A DNA stretch of 64,000 bases from Anastatus disparis (GCA_017163975.1 JAFFSR010000397.1:804501-868500), one strand, 5' to 3'; shown: positions 23,501 to 37,090, numbered from the stretch's first letter. Notes: generated by a model not told the origin, from the sequence alone. Numbers and translations are program-made.

Positions 23501-26270
23501 CCGACCTTCGGGACTCGGATTTGGCTGAAACTGCAGGATATGATTTTTTGATGAAAAAAATGAACCCGTGTTCTTTCTTTTCTTTGAATAGGCTCCATAG
23601 ACCGAGATATGGACATTTTTTCGAAAATATAATAAAAAGGAGCATTTATATGATCTTGAATAACCAAACAACTAAGACTCTTACAAAAAAATGTATAAAA
23701 AATAAAATAAAGTACAGATTAAATTCTTCAATTTAAGCTTTGTTGCATTAAAAAAGCTTGTGTGGTTCAAAAGTTGTGCCCAATTGAAAATTACTACATA
23801 TTTATTAATATTTTTAGCATGTAACATATTAATTTTTCACGCTATTTATTAGCATATTTTAATCGTCTGTAACTTTTGAACCACACAAGCTTTTTTAATG
23901 CAACAAAGCTCAAATTAAAGAATTTAATCTTTACTTTATTTTATTTTATATACATTTTTTTGTGAGAGTCTTAGTTGTTTGGTTATTCAAGATCTTATAA
24001 AAGCTCCTTTTTCATTATATTTTCGAAAAAATGTCTATATCTCCGTCTATGGAGCCTATTCAAAGAAAAGAAAAAACACGGGTTCATTTTTTTACATCAA
24101 AAAATCATATCCTGCAGTTTCAGCCAAATCCGAGTCCCGAAGGTCGGGTACTCTCCTTGTTAGATTATTCCGAAAATCTTTCTAAATTATTTTACGACTG
24201 GAACCTTCGAAAGATTTCCGAGATCTTTCTTGTTTCCTTTCAAGACGTCTTTTGAAAGTCCTTTCAGTAAGGATTTATGTAATAACTTTTATTCTCATCA
24301 TAAGTTATTTTATGAATTAATTCCAAAAAATTTTAAAATTATTTCATGTATGATTTCTTGAGACTTTACCAAAATATTGCATGAATTATTTCATAGAAGC
24401 TTTTCGAATGAATCTTGAAATTATTCGGTGAAAGAATACCTTAGATCATTCCGAAAATTTTTCTAAATTATTTTATGATTAGAACCTTTGTAAGATTTCT
24501 GAGTTCTTTCTTATTTTCTTTCAAGAAGTCTTTTCAAAGTACTTTCAGTAAGAATTCCATGTAATAACTTTTTCGTCATGATAAGTTCTTTCATGAATTA
24601 TTTCAAAAAGATTTTGAAATTATTTCATGAAAGGATTCGTGAGATTTTACGAAAATCTTACATGAAACTATTACGTTAAAGCTTTTTGGAAGAATCTTGA
24701 AATTATTCGGTGAAAGAATAACTTAGATTATTCCGAAAATCTTTCTAAATTATTTTACGACTGGAACCTTCGAAAGATTTTTGAGATCTTTCTTGTTTCC
24801 TTTCAAGAAGTCTTTTGAAAGTCCTTTCAGTAAGAATTTATGTAATAACTTTTATTCTCATCATAAGTTATTTTATGAATTAATTCCAAAAAATTTTAAA
24901 ATTATTTCATGTATGATTTCTTGAGACTTTACCAAAATATTGCATGAATTATTTCATAGAAGCTTTTCGAATGAATCTTGAAATGATTCGGTGAAAGGAT
25001 ACCTTAGATCATTCCGAAAATCTTTCTAAATTATTTTACGACTGGATCCTTCGAAAGATTTCTGTGTTTTTTCTTGTTTTCTTTCAAGAAGTCTTTTCAA
25101 AGTACTTTCAGTAAGGATTCATGTAATTACTTTTTCGTCATGATAAGTTCTTTCATGAATTATTTCGAAAAGATTTTAAAATTATTTCATGAAAGGATTC
25201 GTGAGATTTTACGAAAATCTTACATGAAACTATTACGTTAAAGCTTTTTGGAAGAATCTTGAAATTATTCGGTGAAAGAATAACTTAGATTATTCCGAAA
25301 ATCTTTCTAAATTATTTTACGACTGGAACCTTCGAAAAATTTCTGAGATCTTTCTTGTTTCCTTTCAAGAAGTCTTTTGAAAGTCCTTTCAGTAAGAATT
25401 TATGTAATAACTTTTATTCTCATCATAAGTTATTTCATGAATTAATTCAAAAAAATTTTTAAATTATTTCATGTATGATTTCTTGAGACTTCACCAAAAT
25501 ATTGCATGAATTATTTCATAAAAGCTTTTTGAATGAATCTTGAAATTATTCGGTGAAAGAATACCTTAGATCATTCCGAAAATTTTTCGAAATTATTTTA
25601 TGATTAGAACCTTTGTAAGATTTCTGAGTTCTTTCTTATTTTCTTTCAAGAAGTCTTTTCAAAGTACTTTCAGTAAGAATTCCATGTAATAACTTTTTCG
25701 TCATGATAAGTTCTTTCATGAATTATTTCAAAAAGATTTTGAAATTATTTCATGAAAGGATTCGTGAGATTTTACGAAAATCTTACATGAAATTATTTCA
25801 TTGAAGCTTTTTGAATGAATCTTGAAATGTTTCGGTAAAAAAATACCATGGATCATTCCGAAAATCTTTCGAAATTATTTTACGACTGGAACCTTCGAAA
25901 GAGTTCTGAGTTCTTTCTCGTTTCCTTTCAAGAAGTCTTTTCAAAGTCCTTTTAGTAAGGATTCATGTAATAACTTTTATTCTCATCATAAGTTATTTCA
26001 TGAAATATTTCAAAAAGATTTTAAAATTATTTCATGTATGATTTTTTGAGACTTTACCAAAATATTGCATGAATTATTTCATGAATGCTTTTTAAGAGAA
26101 TCTTGAAATGATTTGGTGAAAGAATACCTTAGACCATCCCAAAAATCTTTCTAAATTATTTCCTGATTTTAATCGTCAGAAGATTTCTGAGTTGTTTCTT
26201 GTTTCCTTTCAAGAAGTCCTCTCAAAGTGTTTTTAGTAAGGATTTGTGTAATATTTCATGTCTTAACTTT
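14560..26270. repeat. 280-bp satellite, about 42 units, with higher-order structure
   Basis: The phrase GTAAGGATTCATGTAATAAC recurs at 14619, 14901, 15181, 15461, 15742, 16023 and 16303, so the period is 280-282 bp. Subfamilies occur in fixed order. The marker GTAAGGATGCATGAAATAAC appears at about 16583, 17703, 19665 and 20787, spacings of four, seven and four units. Blocks about 3.08 kb apart (11 units) are nearly identical, while the block around 15181-15340 recurs at 18543-18700, 12 units away. The rightmost ~2 kb (24200-26270) is more diverged, as expected at the edge of a homogenised array. Open frames of 60-97 codons recur with the unit and have no support as genes. Confidence 0.92.
23489..24159. 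mobile_element. Palindromic MITE in the satellite, TTA duplication
   Basis: The arms start CAAGGAGAGTACCCGACC and continue ~300 bp to a centre near 23825. TTA flanks both sides (23486-23488 and 24160-24162). The unoccupied satellite sequence AATAACTTAGATTATTCCG is present at about 24719, which proves the insertion boundary. The 3-bp TTA duplication is Harbinger-like. A diverged relative lies at 27442-28480. Confidence 0.9.
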
Positions 26271-26445
26271 CGTTTCCTTTTTGGTATTATTTTTGTAAAG
26301 ACTTTGTAATCTTCCTGTGTATTATTTCATAAATTCTTTTCAAAAGAATATAGTTATCTTTTTAAGTTCTTTTTAAATGCTTTCAACATATTATTACTTG
26401 TAATATTTCATTAAATTATTTCAAAATTCTTTCATGCTGTGTGGG

Positions 26446-27441
26446 CATGCTTTGCCTTTTTTATTAAAAAAAATTAATAATATGCTTACAAATAAAATTT
26501 GTTACAATACAATAAGAAACATTTTTGACAAAAAATATTGACCTTCAATACAGCCGTTTAAAATAAAATAACTGTTAACTGCAAGCATTTTCTAAGCATT
26601 TGCTAATTGACGCTTTTTTAAACATAAAATTTTTAATTCAGACTTACTATTCTTTGCATCGCTAGCATAAAAAAATTAAAGCTTTTTTCACATCCCCAAA
26701 CGCTGTTAAATGCAGAATTTGAATACAAAAAAAAATTTAAATAAAAAAATTTTTTTAATAAGAAATATTAGCAATAAAAATTTTAAAAACGTTTTTTTTA
26801 AATATAGATTATTTTCTTAATTTGAATGTAATGAAAATTTTTATTCAATATTTATTTTATCTTCTCTTTTTAAATTCTTCTTTATTTTATAGATCTATTT
26901 CATATAAGTAATTTGTGGAATTGATTATTCTAACAGATTTTCTTTTATAATTGTAGCCAAAGCTCATTTATTTTGATTTTTATGAAGTAATAAAAACATT
27001 ATTGTATTTTATATATTTTAAAGATAATACGTTTATAAATATAATTTATAAATAGATCAAATAAATTTATGCATAACATTTAAAAAGAATTTATAAAATA
27101 TTAATTAAATTCTAAACATAAATAAATTAATAATATACTTAAAGAGAGTATATAATTCGAAAATTGTTTAAAACCTTATGAGAAACATATTTCACAATAG
27201 AAAATGTTAAATAGAAAATATTAAAACATAATAATAAAATAAAAATGTTTAAGACATTAATAATAAATCTAGAATAGCATAAAAAAAATAAATGTTCTTG
27301 AATAAAGTTCAAAATTTGGCATTTTTTAACGAAAGGGATAATATGTTTTGAATAAGCATTATATAAAGTTTAAATTAAGTTCACACAAATCTTACAAAAA
27401 GAATTACAAAATTTAATTTGAATGAAAAATTTTCAAATGAA
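26446..27441. other. AT-rich sequence, nothing recognised
   Basis: No coding or structured feature supported. Confidence 0.6.
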
Positions 27442-28480
27442 CAAGGAGAAGAAAGGTCCCTATCTTCGAAAAACGAATTTGGTTGAAACTAGAATCTGAT
27501 TTTTTATGAAAAAAATTAAATGAAATAAGGTTTCGGATATAAAAATACCGATATTTCATAAAAAATATAGTGAAAAGAAACGCTTATCGGAACTTGAATA
27601 GCCAAATAGCTAAAATTCTTACTAGGAAATGTGTGATGGAGCAAGGAAAGTATTTAAATATATTAATTTAAGCTGTATTGCATCAAAAAAGGTTATGTAG
27701 TTCAAAAGTTACGAATTACAAAGATCAAAATATACAAGTGAAATAGAGTAAAAAATTTATCATATATTATATGCTAAAACAATTAACTAATATGTAATAA
27801 TTTTCAATTAAGCATAACTTTTTAACCACATTAAGCTTTTTTAAGCTAATAAGGCTTAAATTAAAGTATTTAAGGAGTCTCATAAGCTAGCTATAGTTTG
27901 CTATAGTTTGTTGTTCATAAAAATCAAAAGTTTAAAAAATTTTTCAATATTTTGAAAAACATTAATTTATACCTGGAAAAAAATCTCTGTAAATTTTTAG
28001 TTAGCCTTATCGACTGATTTTATTATTTATGCTCACTTAAAGTCTATCTTTTTACTACTATGAGATACAAAACACGCGGACTTCGAGTGAGCACATATAA
28101 AAAAATTAGTTGATAAGACTACTTGAAAATTTTCAGAAATTTTTTCTAGGTATAAATTAATTTTTATCAAAATTTTGAAGAGTTCTTTAAACTTTTAATT
28201 TTTATGAACAACAAACTATAGCTGACATACGAGACTCCTTAATTTGTACTTTTTTAATATTTAGTTTTTAACATTTTTCTGTAAGATTTTTAGTTGTCCA
28301 ATCATTTAAGTTATTATGACAACTTCTTTTCATTATATTATTGAAAAATGTGTATATCTTTGTCTCTGAAATCTATTTAAGCAAAAGAAAAAATACGGGT
28401 TAATTTTTTTTATCACGAAATCATATCTTATAGTTTTAACCGAATTTGTTTCTTGAAGGTGGAGATGATTTCTCTTTATG
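27442..28480. mobile_element. Decayed member of the CAAGGAGA foldback family
   Basis: The left arm (CAAGGAGAAGAAAGGTCCC, then GAATTTGGTTGAAAC, TGATTTTTTATGAAAAAAAT and TTGAATAGCCAAATAGCTAA) aligns in order with the element at 23489, and the right arm ends GGTGGAGATGATTTCTCTT. It is far more diverged than the satellite copy. A second foldback has inserted at its centre (27874-28238). Confidence 0.7.
27874..28238. mobile_element. Palindromic MITE, TTAA duplication, nested
   Basis: The ends are GGAGTCTCATAAGCTAGC and its mirror ending CATACGAGACTCC, with TTAA at 27870-27873 and 28239-28242. The arms carry CTATAGTTTGTTGTTCATAA and TATACCTGGAAAAAA. A one-armed relic of the same family is at about 31046-31230. 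Confidence 0.85.
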
Positions 28481-28687
28481 AGTAGACTTTGATCATTAGT
28501 TATTTAAATATGAAAAAAATATTTATACTCAAGATATAATCGCCTAATTAATTATTACAAGTACTTTGGATGAACTTTCAGTTTAAAATTTCAAAATTTT
28601 TTTTTTGTATTATATTCGTCAGAAAAAATTTATAGTATTGGAAAAATTTCAAATTTAGTAAATGTTTAGGTGCAATATCAATATAAT

Positions 28688-29945
28688 CCCTGTTGAAAAA
28701 ATCCACCTGGATTTCCACGTGGATCACCCATGTGGAAATCCACGTGAATTTCACATGGATTCCATGTGGATTTTATGAAAGCTATGTTGATTTTATAAAA
28801 TCCTTGTGAACTGTTGAAGAATCCATATGGATTTTATGAAATCCATGTGGATTTTCAAGGAATCCACATAGATTTTATAAAATCTGTGATAGTTTTATGT
28901 ACTCCTCGGGGATTTTCAAGAAATCCATACGCATTTTGTGAAATCCATGTTGATTTTTAGGTAATATACGTAGATTTTTTACTTGGATATCCACGTGGAT
29001 TTAGATGATAATCCACGTGGAAATCCACATAGACGTTTTAAATAGGAAATAACTCGATATTTATTTCGCATTTAAAGTAAAAACCAAAAACGAGGTAAAC
29101 CTCGTTATTTCAGCTCTTTGAAGATCAGAGAGCTTCTATGATTCAACTGAGAGAATTCTGGTCTTATATATCTGTGACTTAGAAATTCATATGATGGATC
29201 ACAAGACTTAGAGAAACACCACCTTGTGACTTACTGTCGAATTGATGATTGATTACGTCGATTCTATTTTGAATCTATAGGTGGCATTTTTCTAAGTTTT
29301 GTGATCCCTGATACATATTTCAAAGACGCAGATATAAAAGGCCAGAATTCTCTTAATTAGTTCGTAGAAACTCTTTGATCTTCAAAGAGTTGAAACTACA
29401 AAGTTTACCTCGTTTTTGGTTTTTACTTTGAATGCGAAATAAATATTGAGTTATTTCCTATTTAAAATATCCGTGTGGATTTCCGCGTAGATTTTCATTT
29501 AAATCCACTTGGATATCCAAGTAAAAAATCTACGTAGATTACCTAAAAATTCACATGGGTTTCTAAATATCCACATAGATTTCTAAATATCCACATGGAT
29601 TTTTCTGAATATCCACATGGATTTCTAAATATCCACATGGATTTCACAAAATTCATATGGATTTCTTAAAAATCCACGAGGAGTACATTAAATTAACACA
29701 GATTTTATATAATCCATGCGGGTTCCTTGAAAGTCCACATAGATTTCATGTAATCCATATGGATTCTTTAACAGTCCACGAGGGCTTTATAAATTCAACA
29801 TGGCTTTCATAAAATCCACATGGATGTTTTACGTAAAAATCCACGTGGGTAATCCGCGTGGATTCTTATGCAAATCCACATGGAATCAATGTAAGACCCA
29901 CGTGGATTTCCACATGGGTAATCCACGTGGATTTTTTCAGTAGGG
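28688..29945. mobile_element. 1.26-kb foldback saturated with ATCCACGTGGAT
   Basis: The termini are CCCTGTTGAAAAAATCCAC and GTGGATTTTTTCAGTAGGG, flanked by AT on both sides (weak evidence for a 2-bp duplication). The outer ~350 bp of each arm are dozens of variants of the palindromic word ATCCACGTGGAT. The inner part (29035-29460) is a different inverted pair around AGGAAATAACTCGATATTTA and AACGAGGTAAACCTCGTT. No open frame is present. Confidence 0.85.
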
Positions 29946-32900
29946 ATTAACATTTTATTTAAAAAAATACAACAAAATAACGTTTACCCTATACATTTAA
30001 AACTGTTTTAATAATAAAATTATCAATAAATTATTTCTTTTACATATCGTCGGCTTGGATTAAAATTCGGCTACTTCAAAAAAGTTTTTAGGTAAATTTT
30101 AAAATGAAAATTTCAATAAAAAAATTTATAAAGAATATAAATTTTTTTAATAATGAAATGTATAATTCTATGTAATGAGACAATTTGAATAATAAAGTAC
30201 ATATATTTTATGTGAATTTGACGAAAATTTTTTTTGTTTCAAAGCATACAAAAATTTTACTTTAAGTTTACGTACTTATGTGATACGATTTCCAATGAAA
30301 ATAATTTTCACAAATTACACAAAACAATGCAATACCATCGAATATATTATTTTCAAATTTTATTGAATCATACTTGAAAAGTAACTAAACAAATCCATCT
30401 TAAAAAAATTGAACGAATAAATTTTATTTTTCATTAAACTTTATAATATGATAAGAAGCTTTGAATAAGTTTTAATGCATTCTTTTTAGTGAATATTTTT
30501 AAATACCTACTTTTTTGGATTTTCTTACGATATTTCTTTCTAAATATACAATAGTTTTTTTGCATCAGTTTTTTTTTTAGATTTTCATTTAGTTCGATAA
30601 CACATACCAAATTTATAAGCAGTATTATAATTAAATTTTTTTGTAATTATAAAAATTAAACCATTTTTTTAATAAATGTTTTCTTAAAACCAATGGTATT
30701 TAGCGTGATTTTTATTTAATGCGCTTTGATGAAGTTGACAACACTTTTTAAAAAATAATCAAAGCACATTCCTTAATTCTTTTATTTATTCTTTTATTAT
30801 TTTTTTATTCATTTTAAGTTAAATTTTTGTTAAATCAATAAAAAAAAATAATAAAAATATTTAATTTACATAACCATAATAAACCATTTAAACATATAAT
30901 AAACAATTCGGAATTGATTTTCTAAGATACATTTCATAATTCTTTAATATTTTTTAATTGGAAGAGATGTTTCCCTTTATCTGTCATTCTTAATTTTTTT
31001 TTATAAAGTTTCAAAGATTTAAAAATCATATATATTTTATTAATAGTCAGATAGCTCCTCCATCAGCTATAATTTGTTGTTTACTAAAAAGGCGGATAAT
31101 CTTTTGAAACTTTAAATGAGTTTTTATTTCATATGTTATTACTGTGAATTTTCAAATAGCCTCGCCGATCATTTCTTTAAGATAATCTCATCTAAAGAAT
31201 GACCACTTTGAGTCTCAATAAACTGTTAATTAATAAAATCAGTATTGTGTGTTTATTTAAAATTCATATAATTTCAGCTTGAAGAACCGTTCAGCTCTTT
31301 ATTATTAAAATACTAATTTGCATGACATCTTCAATTTTTAAAGTAATTTTATTACAAAATAGTAATTAACAGAACGAGCAGTCAGATAAGATGCAAAATA
31401 GTTATTTTTCTGAAAGAATTTTCAATTTTTCTTAAATAATTAATCTCTGTGTAACATAAATTTAAAAAGCGTTTATGCATTTTTTGAAAAATTGAGATTT
31501 TTTCAAATTTGAAAAAATGTTATTTTTTAAAAATTAATTAATAAGAATGTTATCATGCCCCTATATAACTTTAGAAAATGTCACTATTTAACGGACAAAA
31601 ATGATTCAACTATTCAAAGTTTAGTTAAGATTTTGTTTAGTAAAAACTGAAAATTATTATGTTCGTTAAAGAGAATCATCAATTTTTTTGTTTTGGATAT
31701 AAAAATCAATGATATTATAAAAATATATTTAATAAAAGAAAGAAGAAAAAGTCCAATTTTTAAAAATATTAATGATATTCAATGTAATTTTTATTTAAAA
31801 TGCGCTTTAATAAAGTTTTTGATTCGTAAAATTATTTATTTTTTCAGATTCATTTATAAGTTTAATTTTCTCAAATGAAATTAGATTTATTTATATTTAT
31901 TTTCTATTTTTATTAAATGAGTTAAAAATGTCATACATTTAAATAAATTTAGAAAAGGTCCTTTTTACTTTTCTAAATTGAAATTAGATTTATTCATATT
32001 TATTTTCTATTTTTATTAAATGAGTTAAAAAAGTCATACATTTATATAAATTGAGAAAAGGACCTTTTTTTAAAGAACAAAAAAGGTTTTATTATTAGCA
32101 ATATTATTATTAGTAAGAATAAAAAACAACTATAATTTATAATAATTTTTTTCAATCTTTAATATTTTTTATTTAGCAGGAAAAAATTACAGAACTAGCT
32201 ACGTTTTTATTTCATATTAATATAAGTTATATCCATGTAATATTAACATTAAAACTTTCTTCTATCCCTATCTGTAAATATATTTTTTTATATTTTTAAA
32301 ATTAAATAGAATTTAAGGTCTTGAATAAATTTTAAATTTTATTTTTTCCGCTATAAAAATTGATTATAAAAATATATAATATTTAAAAATAAAACAAAAA
32401 AAAAAAAAAAAATAGGTAGAACATCGGGTTTGAACTTGGCAAAATTAGATTAACGGCGAGGTGCGCAAAAATTTAGTGACCACAGCCACCGCATACATTA
32501 GTTGAATAGGGTAAAAAGTTACATATGTTCATCGCCCCCAAAAGATTTTATTTATTATAATTTGTTTGATTATACCTTAAGCATTTTTAGTATTAAAAAA
32601 TATATTTATGTTTCAAATAAAAATTTGTGATTATCACATTCAAATAAAGCTATAACATACCGCGGCGAAAACGAGCTAAAGCGAGTTTACCGTAAGATTA
32701 CCTAAGCCACTGGAAGTCGCGCGTTTCGTGTGTTTGTCTCCTCCCCTCTCGCTTGCATCTCTACGCGCGTGTAGACGTGAAGGGACTTTGCGCGTATAGT
32801 TCCGTAATCGTCGCAAGGATCGTCATGATTGAATCCGGCACGTTTTATTAAAACGGCATTGGCAATCTCTACTTATCTCTGGTTACGACTTTCATTCTAT

Positions 32901-33119
32901 TCATTGTTAAATTTCTCTTTCACAACATCAGTGAAAAATATTTATTTTTTATTTTTCAACATTTGTTAATCATAAAAACTTAATTTCTATTAAAATCTAA
33001 ATTTTCTAAAAAGAGCAATTGAAAATCTTTAGATAGAATTTTTATTAAATTTTATATATGACCATTCATGTGCTGTAGAAAGAGATAGCACGCATATGAT
33101 CATACGGAAGCCGCCATTG
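29946..33119. other. AT-rich intergenic sequence
   Basis: No gene is supported. Three local features: a one-armed relic of the TTAA foldback family at 31046-31230, a 104-bp tandem duplication at about 31876-32083, and a CpG-rich stretch at 32655-32880 (GCGCGTTTCGTG, CTACGCGCGTGTAGACG) that could be a promoter, although no exon follows before the Harbinger element. Confidence 0.5.
31876..32083. repeat. 104-bp tandem duplication
   Basis: GAAATTAGATTTATTNATAT through GAGAAAAGGNCCTTTTT appears twice in tandem with only a few differences, with copies starting at 31876 and 31980. Confidence 0.85.
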
Positions 33120-34342
33120 TGAGGCCGCGATCACATGGTGCAGAATAGACACGCAGAATAGAGCTTGCGTAATAGAAACAGCCAATCAGAGCTATTCTGC
33201 AATTTAAAAATTTCGTTTCTGTTCACTTGAACGGAACAGAAATTTCGATGTCAATATTTGAAGTTGTTGTTGACTATTAGATGTGGTTATGTTACAAACA
33301 ATATATTTACTATAGTATATTCGTCATATGAAAGTGAAATATTAATCTTAAAACTCTGAGTTAAATTAAAATATTGATATTTATTTTAATAATGAATGAA
33401 GATAATCGTCGAGTAAGTATTTAAAGAAATAAATATATTGTTCGGTTTTACTTATATATGAAAACTTTATTAACATATTTATTATTATATTTGAAAACTT
33501 TTTATTCTTACAGTATTATAAATGTAAATACTGCGCGTATTGTTTGCCAATAGAGCATTATGACTTTAAATTTCACAGTTGTTTTGCAAATTTAGATCTG
33601 AATGCAGAAGTTCTATTTGTAGATGAGAGTAATTGTTTATTTAGAAGTTAATTTTTTTATTCTAAATTCAATCTTATTATATAAATTAGAAACTCATCAA
33701 AGCAAAAAATTTATCTTGTTATAGCACCAATCAATGTTAATTCTGAATGAAAACAGCAAGTATTTGAAGAAGAGCAAAATCTAGGTGAGGAATTCTCTCA
33801 AACTAAAACACAGGATAAAGAAAATTCTACTAAGAAACGAAATAATAAAAATGATAAGAAATGGGCTCCGTTTGATGAAACTTTAATTAATTCTGTAATG
33901 GTTAAACCTTGTTTATGGAATCACAAAATTCCTGTAAACGAGATAGGTCCTCTCAACGTAAATAAAGCTTGGAATCAAGTACAAATTAAATTGGAAGGTG
34001 ATGAAAAATTTTTATCATTTTTTAACAATAGTTTGTAATTAATTTAATTTTTAATTTATATTAAAATGATGTATATATCATATTTACAGGAAAGTTCACC
34101 ATAGAGAAAATAAAAGGTCGTTAAAGGAATCTTCACGATTTGTATAGAAAAGCAAAAAAGAAAGCTGATGCTTACGTTCCTAGTGGCTCTGGAACCTCAG
34201 ATGCAACTCAATTGACAAATCAAAACTTTCGATTTTATGAACAAATGTCATTTTTGAATGATGTCATAGTTCCTAAAACGTAAGTTTTTCTTCCTTTTCT
34301 TCTTTTTTTCCTGATTATAATTTTGATAATTGAAATTATAAT

Positions 34343-34914
<572 letters not shown>

Positions 34915-35698
34915 CCTCCGCATGTTGCTGACCTTGTAAGTGTCCACCTTCGATGTGGAGGCGGGGCGGAGGCTTAAGCACGATTCACATATTGCTAGCA
35001 ATCCTCAGTGATTGCTAAGGATATCTGGATGCTCACGTAGGCACTTCCGCTTCACGGAACTGCCAATCCTTTGAAATTTTGTGTTCGTATTTACGTGTAC
35101 TAAGAAGCAACACAGTATGAGTGGATGTATGAATGAGCTGCGGCTGCCGACCAATGGATATTTTCGTCAGACTACGGGGTTGTACGTTGATGGTGTCTAG
35201 CTTACCTCTGTTCAGTAATAAGGGTAAAAGTAAGTCCTCTCGCGGCATAAGTCGCGTTGGGCAAAGGTCCCGTGAAACTACATGTTGGTTAGAAGCTGTT
35301 GCGTACTCCTACAAACGTAACCAGAGCCAATGAAGGGGTTGAAGTTGGAAATGTGCAGGCGCAGGCGTGAAGGATTACCTGTCAGTATTTCCTTATACCG
35401 AGTCCGCACAGGAGAACTGCGGAACGTCTAGCCTGAAGTTTAAGGGTCAGGCGTGGATCGGATCCGACGTCACTTACTCAATAGCGATGACGTAAAACCT
35501 TTAGCATCAACATGGCGTGGGCCTAACCCGTAACACCTTTTTTAAAATTACTTGGTGTCGCTAGGGTTGACCACCCGAAAACCGCTTCTCGGCTGCGGCA
35601 TCCTTAACTAGGGCACCTTACAGGCGAGGATAGTGGCTTCACTGCGCCTGGAGCTTCCATAATGGGCGAACCGTCTTAAACCAAAGTACCGTTTTCAT
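34915..35698 (+). promoter_or_regulatory. 5' untranslated region of the LINE
   Basis: Non-coding, GC-rich and CpG-containing sequence between the microsatellite and the ORF1 start. It has a possible hairpin at CCACCTTCGATGTGG (~34947). R1-clade 5' UTRs carry an internal promoter; no specific promoter motif can be asserted here. Confidence 0.5.
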
Positions 35699-37090
35699 AT
35701 GTCAAATTCCAAAAACAACCAAAACCAAAACCAAATAGAAGCGGCTAGTAATAGCCTAAACAATAACGAAGGCCAGCTTTCGCAGGCTGATCCCCCAAAG
35801 AAGTCAGGGGTAGAGATCGCCTGTTTGACAATTGAAGAAAGATCCCAAAGAATGAATGAGATCTTTATGCTCATGCAGGCAGCTGTTAGGTCCATGCCTA
35901 ACATGAACTCGAAAGTGAAGGATAACCTGCCAGAACTGATTGTGCACGTGGATCTTCTTAAGAGGGAACATTCTCGCTTGCTTGCGGCAAGAACGGACAC
36001 CGATCAGATGGAAGTGACCGTAACGCCCCAGGCAAGCACCGCAGCTAAGCGGCCCAGAGAAAAAGACTCGCTCGATTCAGGAAGCAATTCCGATCCGCGA
36101 GCTCTTCTTAAGAAGGGCTGAGCTGCGGGAGAAGAGGACGAGCACTTTGAGATCGTCCAGAGTCGCAAAGATGTTAAGGCTGCTAAGAAACAAAATAAGC
36201 TGCAGCCGCAACAACAAACACAGCAGCAGCAGCAACGAGCGCAACAACAACAGCAGCGACCGCAGCAGCCCAACATCAAACCACCAGCGGCCAGAACATC
36301 GGTCAAAGTGACAGAGCAGCTGCCAAAAAAAAAGAAGAAAAGGAGGAGCAAGGCCAAGAAGCGGTCTGCTGCCGTCCTTATAAGACCAGAAGAAGGTAAG
36401 ACCTACAGCGACGTCCTGCAGAACATCTGGCAGGATTTGATCGCTGAGAGCCCAACGACCAACATCAGAGGAATTAGGAAGACCAGGGCCGGAGATGTCC
36501 TGATTGAGTTGGGCTCCACTAAGGGTCTAGAGACATTCAGTGCTTTTCTCAAAAGGACGGTAGGTGAATCGGGAATTGTCAAGGAGTGCCCGAAAGAAAC
36601 GGTCGAGATAAGGGACATCGACTGCTTAGCTTCAGTAGATGAAGTAAAGACTGCTGTAAAAGCTGTTTTTACCGAAGGCCAACAGGAAGTAGGGGAGTTT
36701 AGCGTCTCACTGACCAACCCCAACAGCAGAGAGCTCCGCTTGGCCATTGTAGAGATGGAACAAGACCAAGCGGCGTTCCTGCTCTCTAGAACTAGGATAA
36801 AGATCGGTTACACCAGCTGCCGAATCAGAAGTTGGCAAAGGGTTCAGCGCTGTTTTAGGTGCCTGAACTACGGTCATCAGGCGCGCGACTGCCGAGGACC
36901 TGACCGTTGCAAGATGTGCTACAAGTGTGGCTAAGAGGGCCACAAGGGATCGGCCTGCAAGGCTGCTGATGCTCAGTGCATTCTATGTACCGAGCGAGAA
37001 GTAGACCCTGCGGAACGAAAACACATCCCTGGATCAGGTCAGTGCAAAGTCTTTCGCGAGACTCTAGACCGATTCGAAAAACAACGCTAA
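35699..37090 (+). pseudogene. R1-clade gag-like ORF1 (RNA-binding), two stop codons
   Basis: The frame starts MSNSKNNQNQNQIEAASNS and runs ~463 codons to the TAA at 37088-37090. The centre is Gln-rich and then basic (PKKKKKRRSKAKK). The C-terminus has three Cys knuckles in order: CFRCLNYGHQARDC, CYKC....GHKGSAC and CILC..........H.....C. This protein packages LINE RNA into a ribonucleoprotein. Stops interrupt it at 36119-36121 (TGA) and 36932-36934 (TAA, replacing the Glu after CYKCG in the second knuckle). The 3' end overlaps the ORF2 start by one base. Confidence 0.88.

Larger units (their letters stand above)
13367..26445. mobile_element. 13-kb satellite block bounded by inverted terminal repeats
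   Basis: The block begins CCCATACAGCATGAAAGG and ends CTTTCATGCTGTGTGGG; the right end in complement is CCCACACAGCATGAAAG, 16 of 17 matching. Everything between is built from GAAAGGATTC and TTTCATGAAA-like words: a 177-bp zone (13367-14260), a microsatellite, then ~42 units of a 280-bp satellite. The termini resemble those of the small AAACGTTT foldback at 61319 (CCCTAACAGCACAAAACG). This suggests a transposable element whose interior expanded, though no target duplication is visible (TCTTAT on the left, CATGCT on the right). The alternative is a satellite that happens to start and end in inverted units. Confidence 0.6.

Noticed and set aside
14564..26049. Recurring 60-97-codon frames with the phrase PKHCMNYYMNAF
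   Set aside because: They recur at the satellite period, differ only as the unit differs, and lack any domain or splice structure.
14560..26270. CRISPR array
   Set aside because: Repeats are 280 bp, contiguous and without unique spacers; the genome is eukaryotic.
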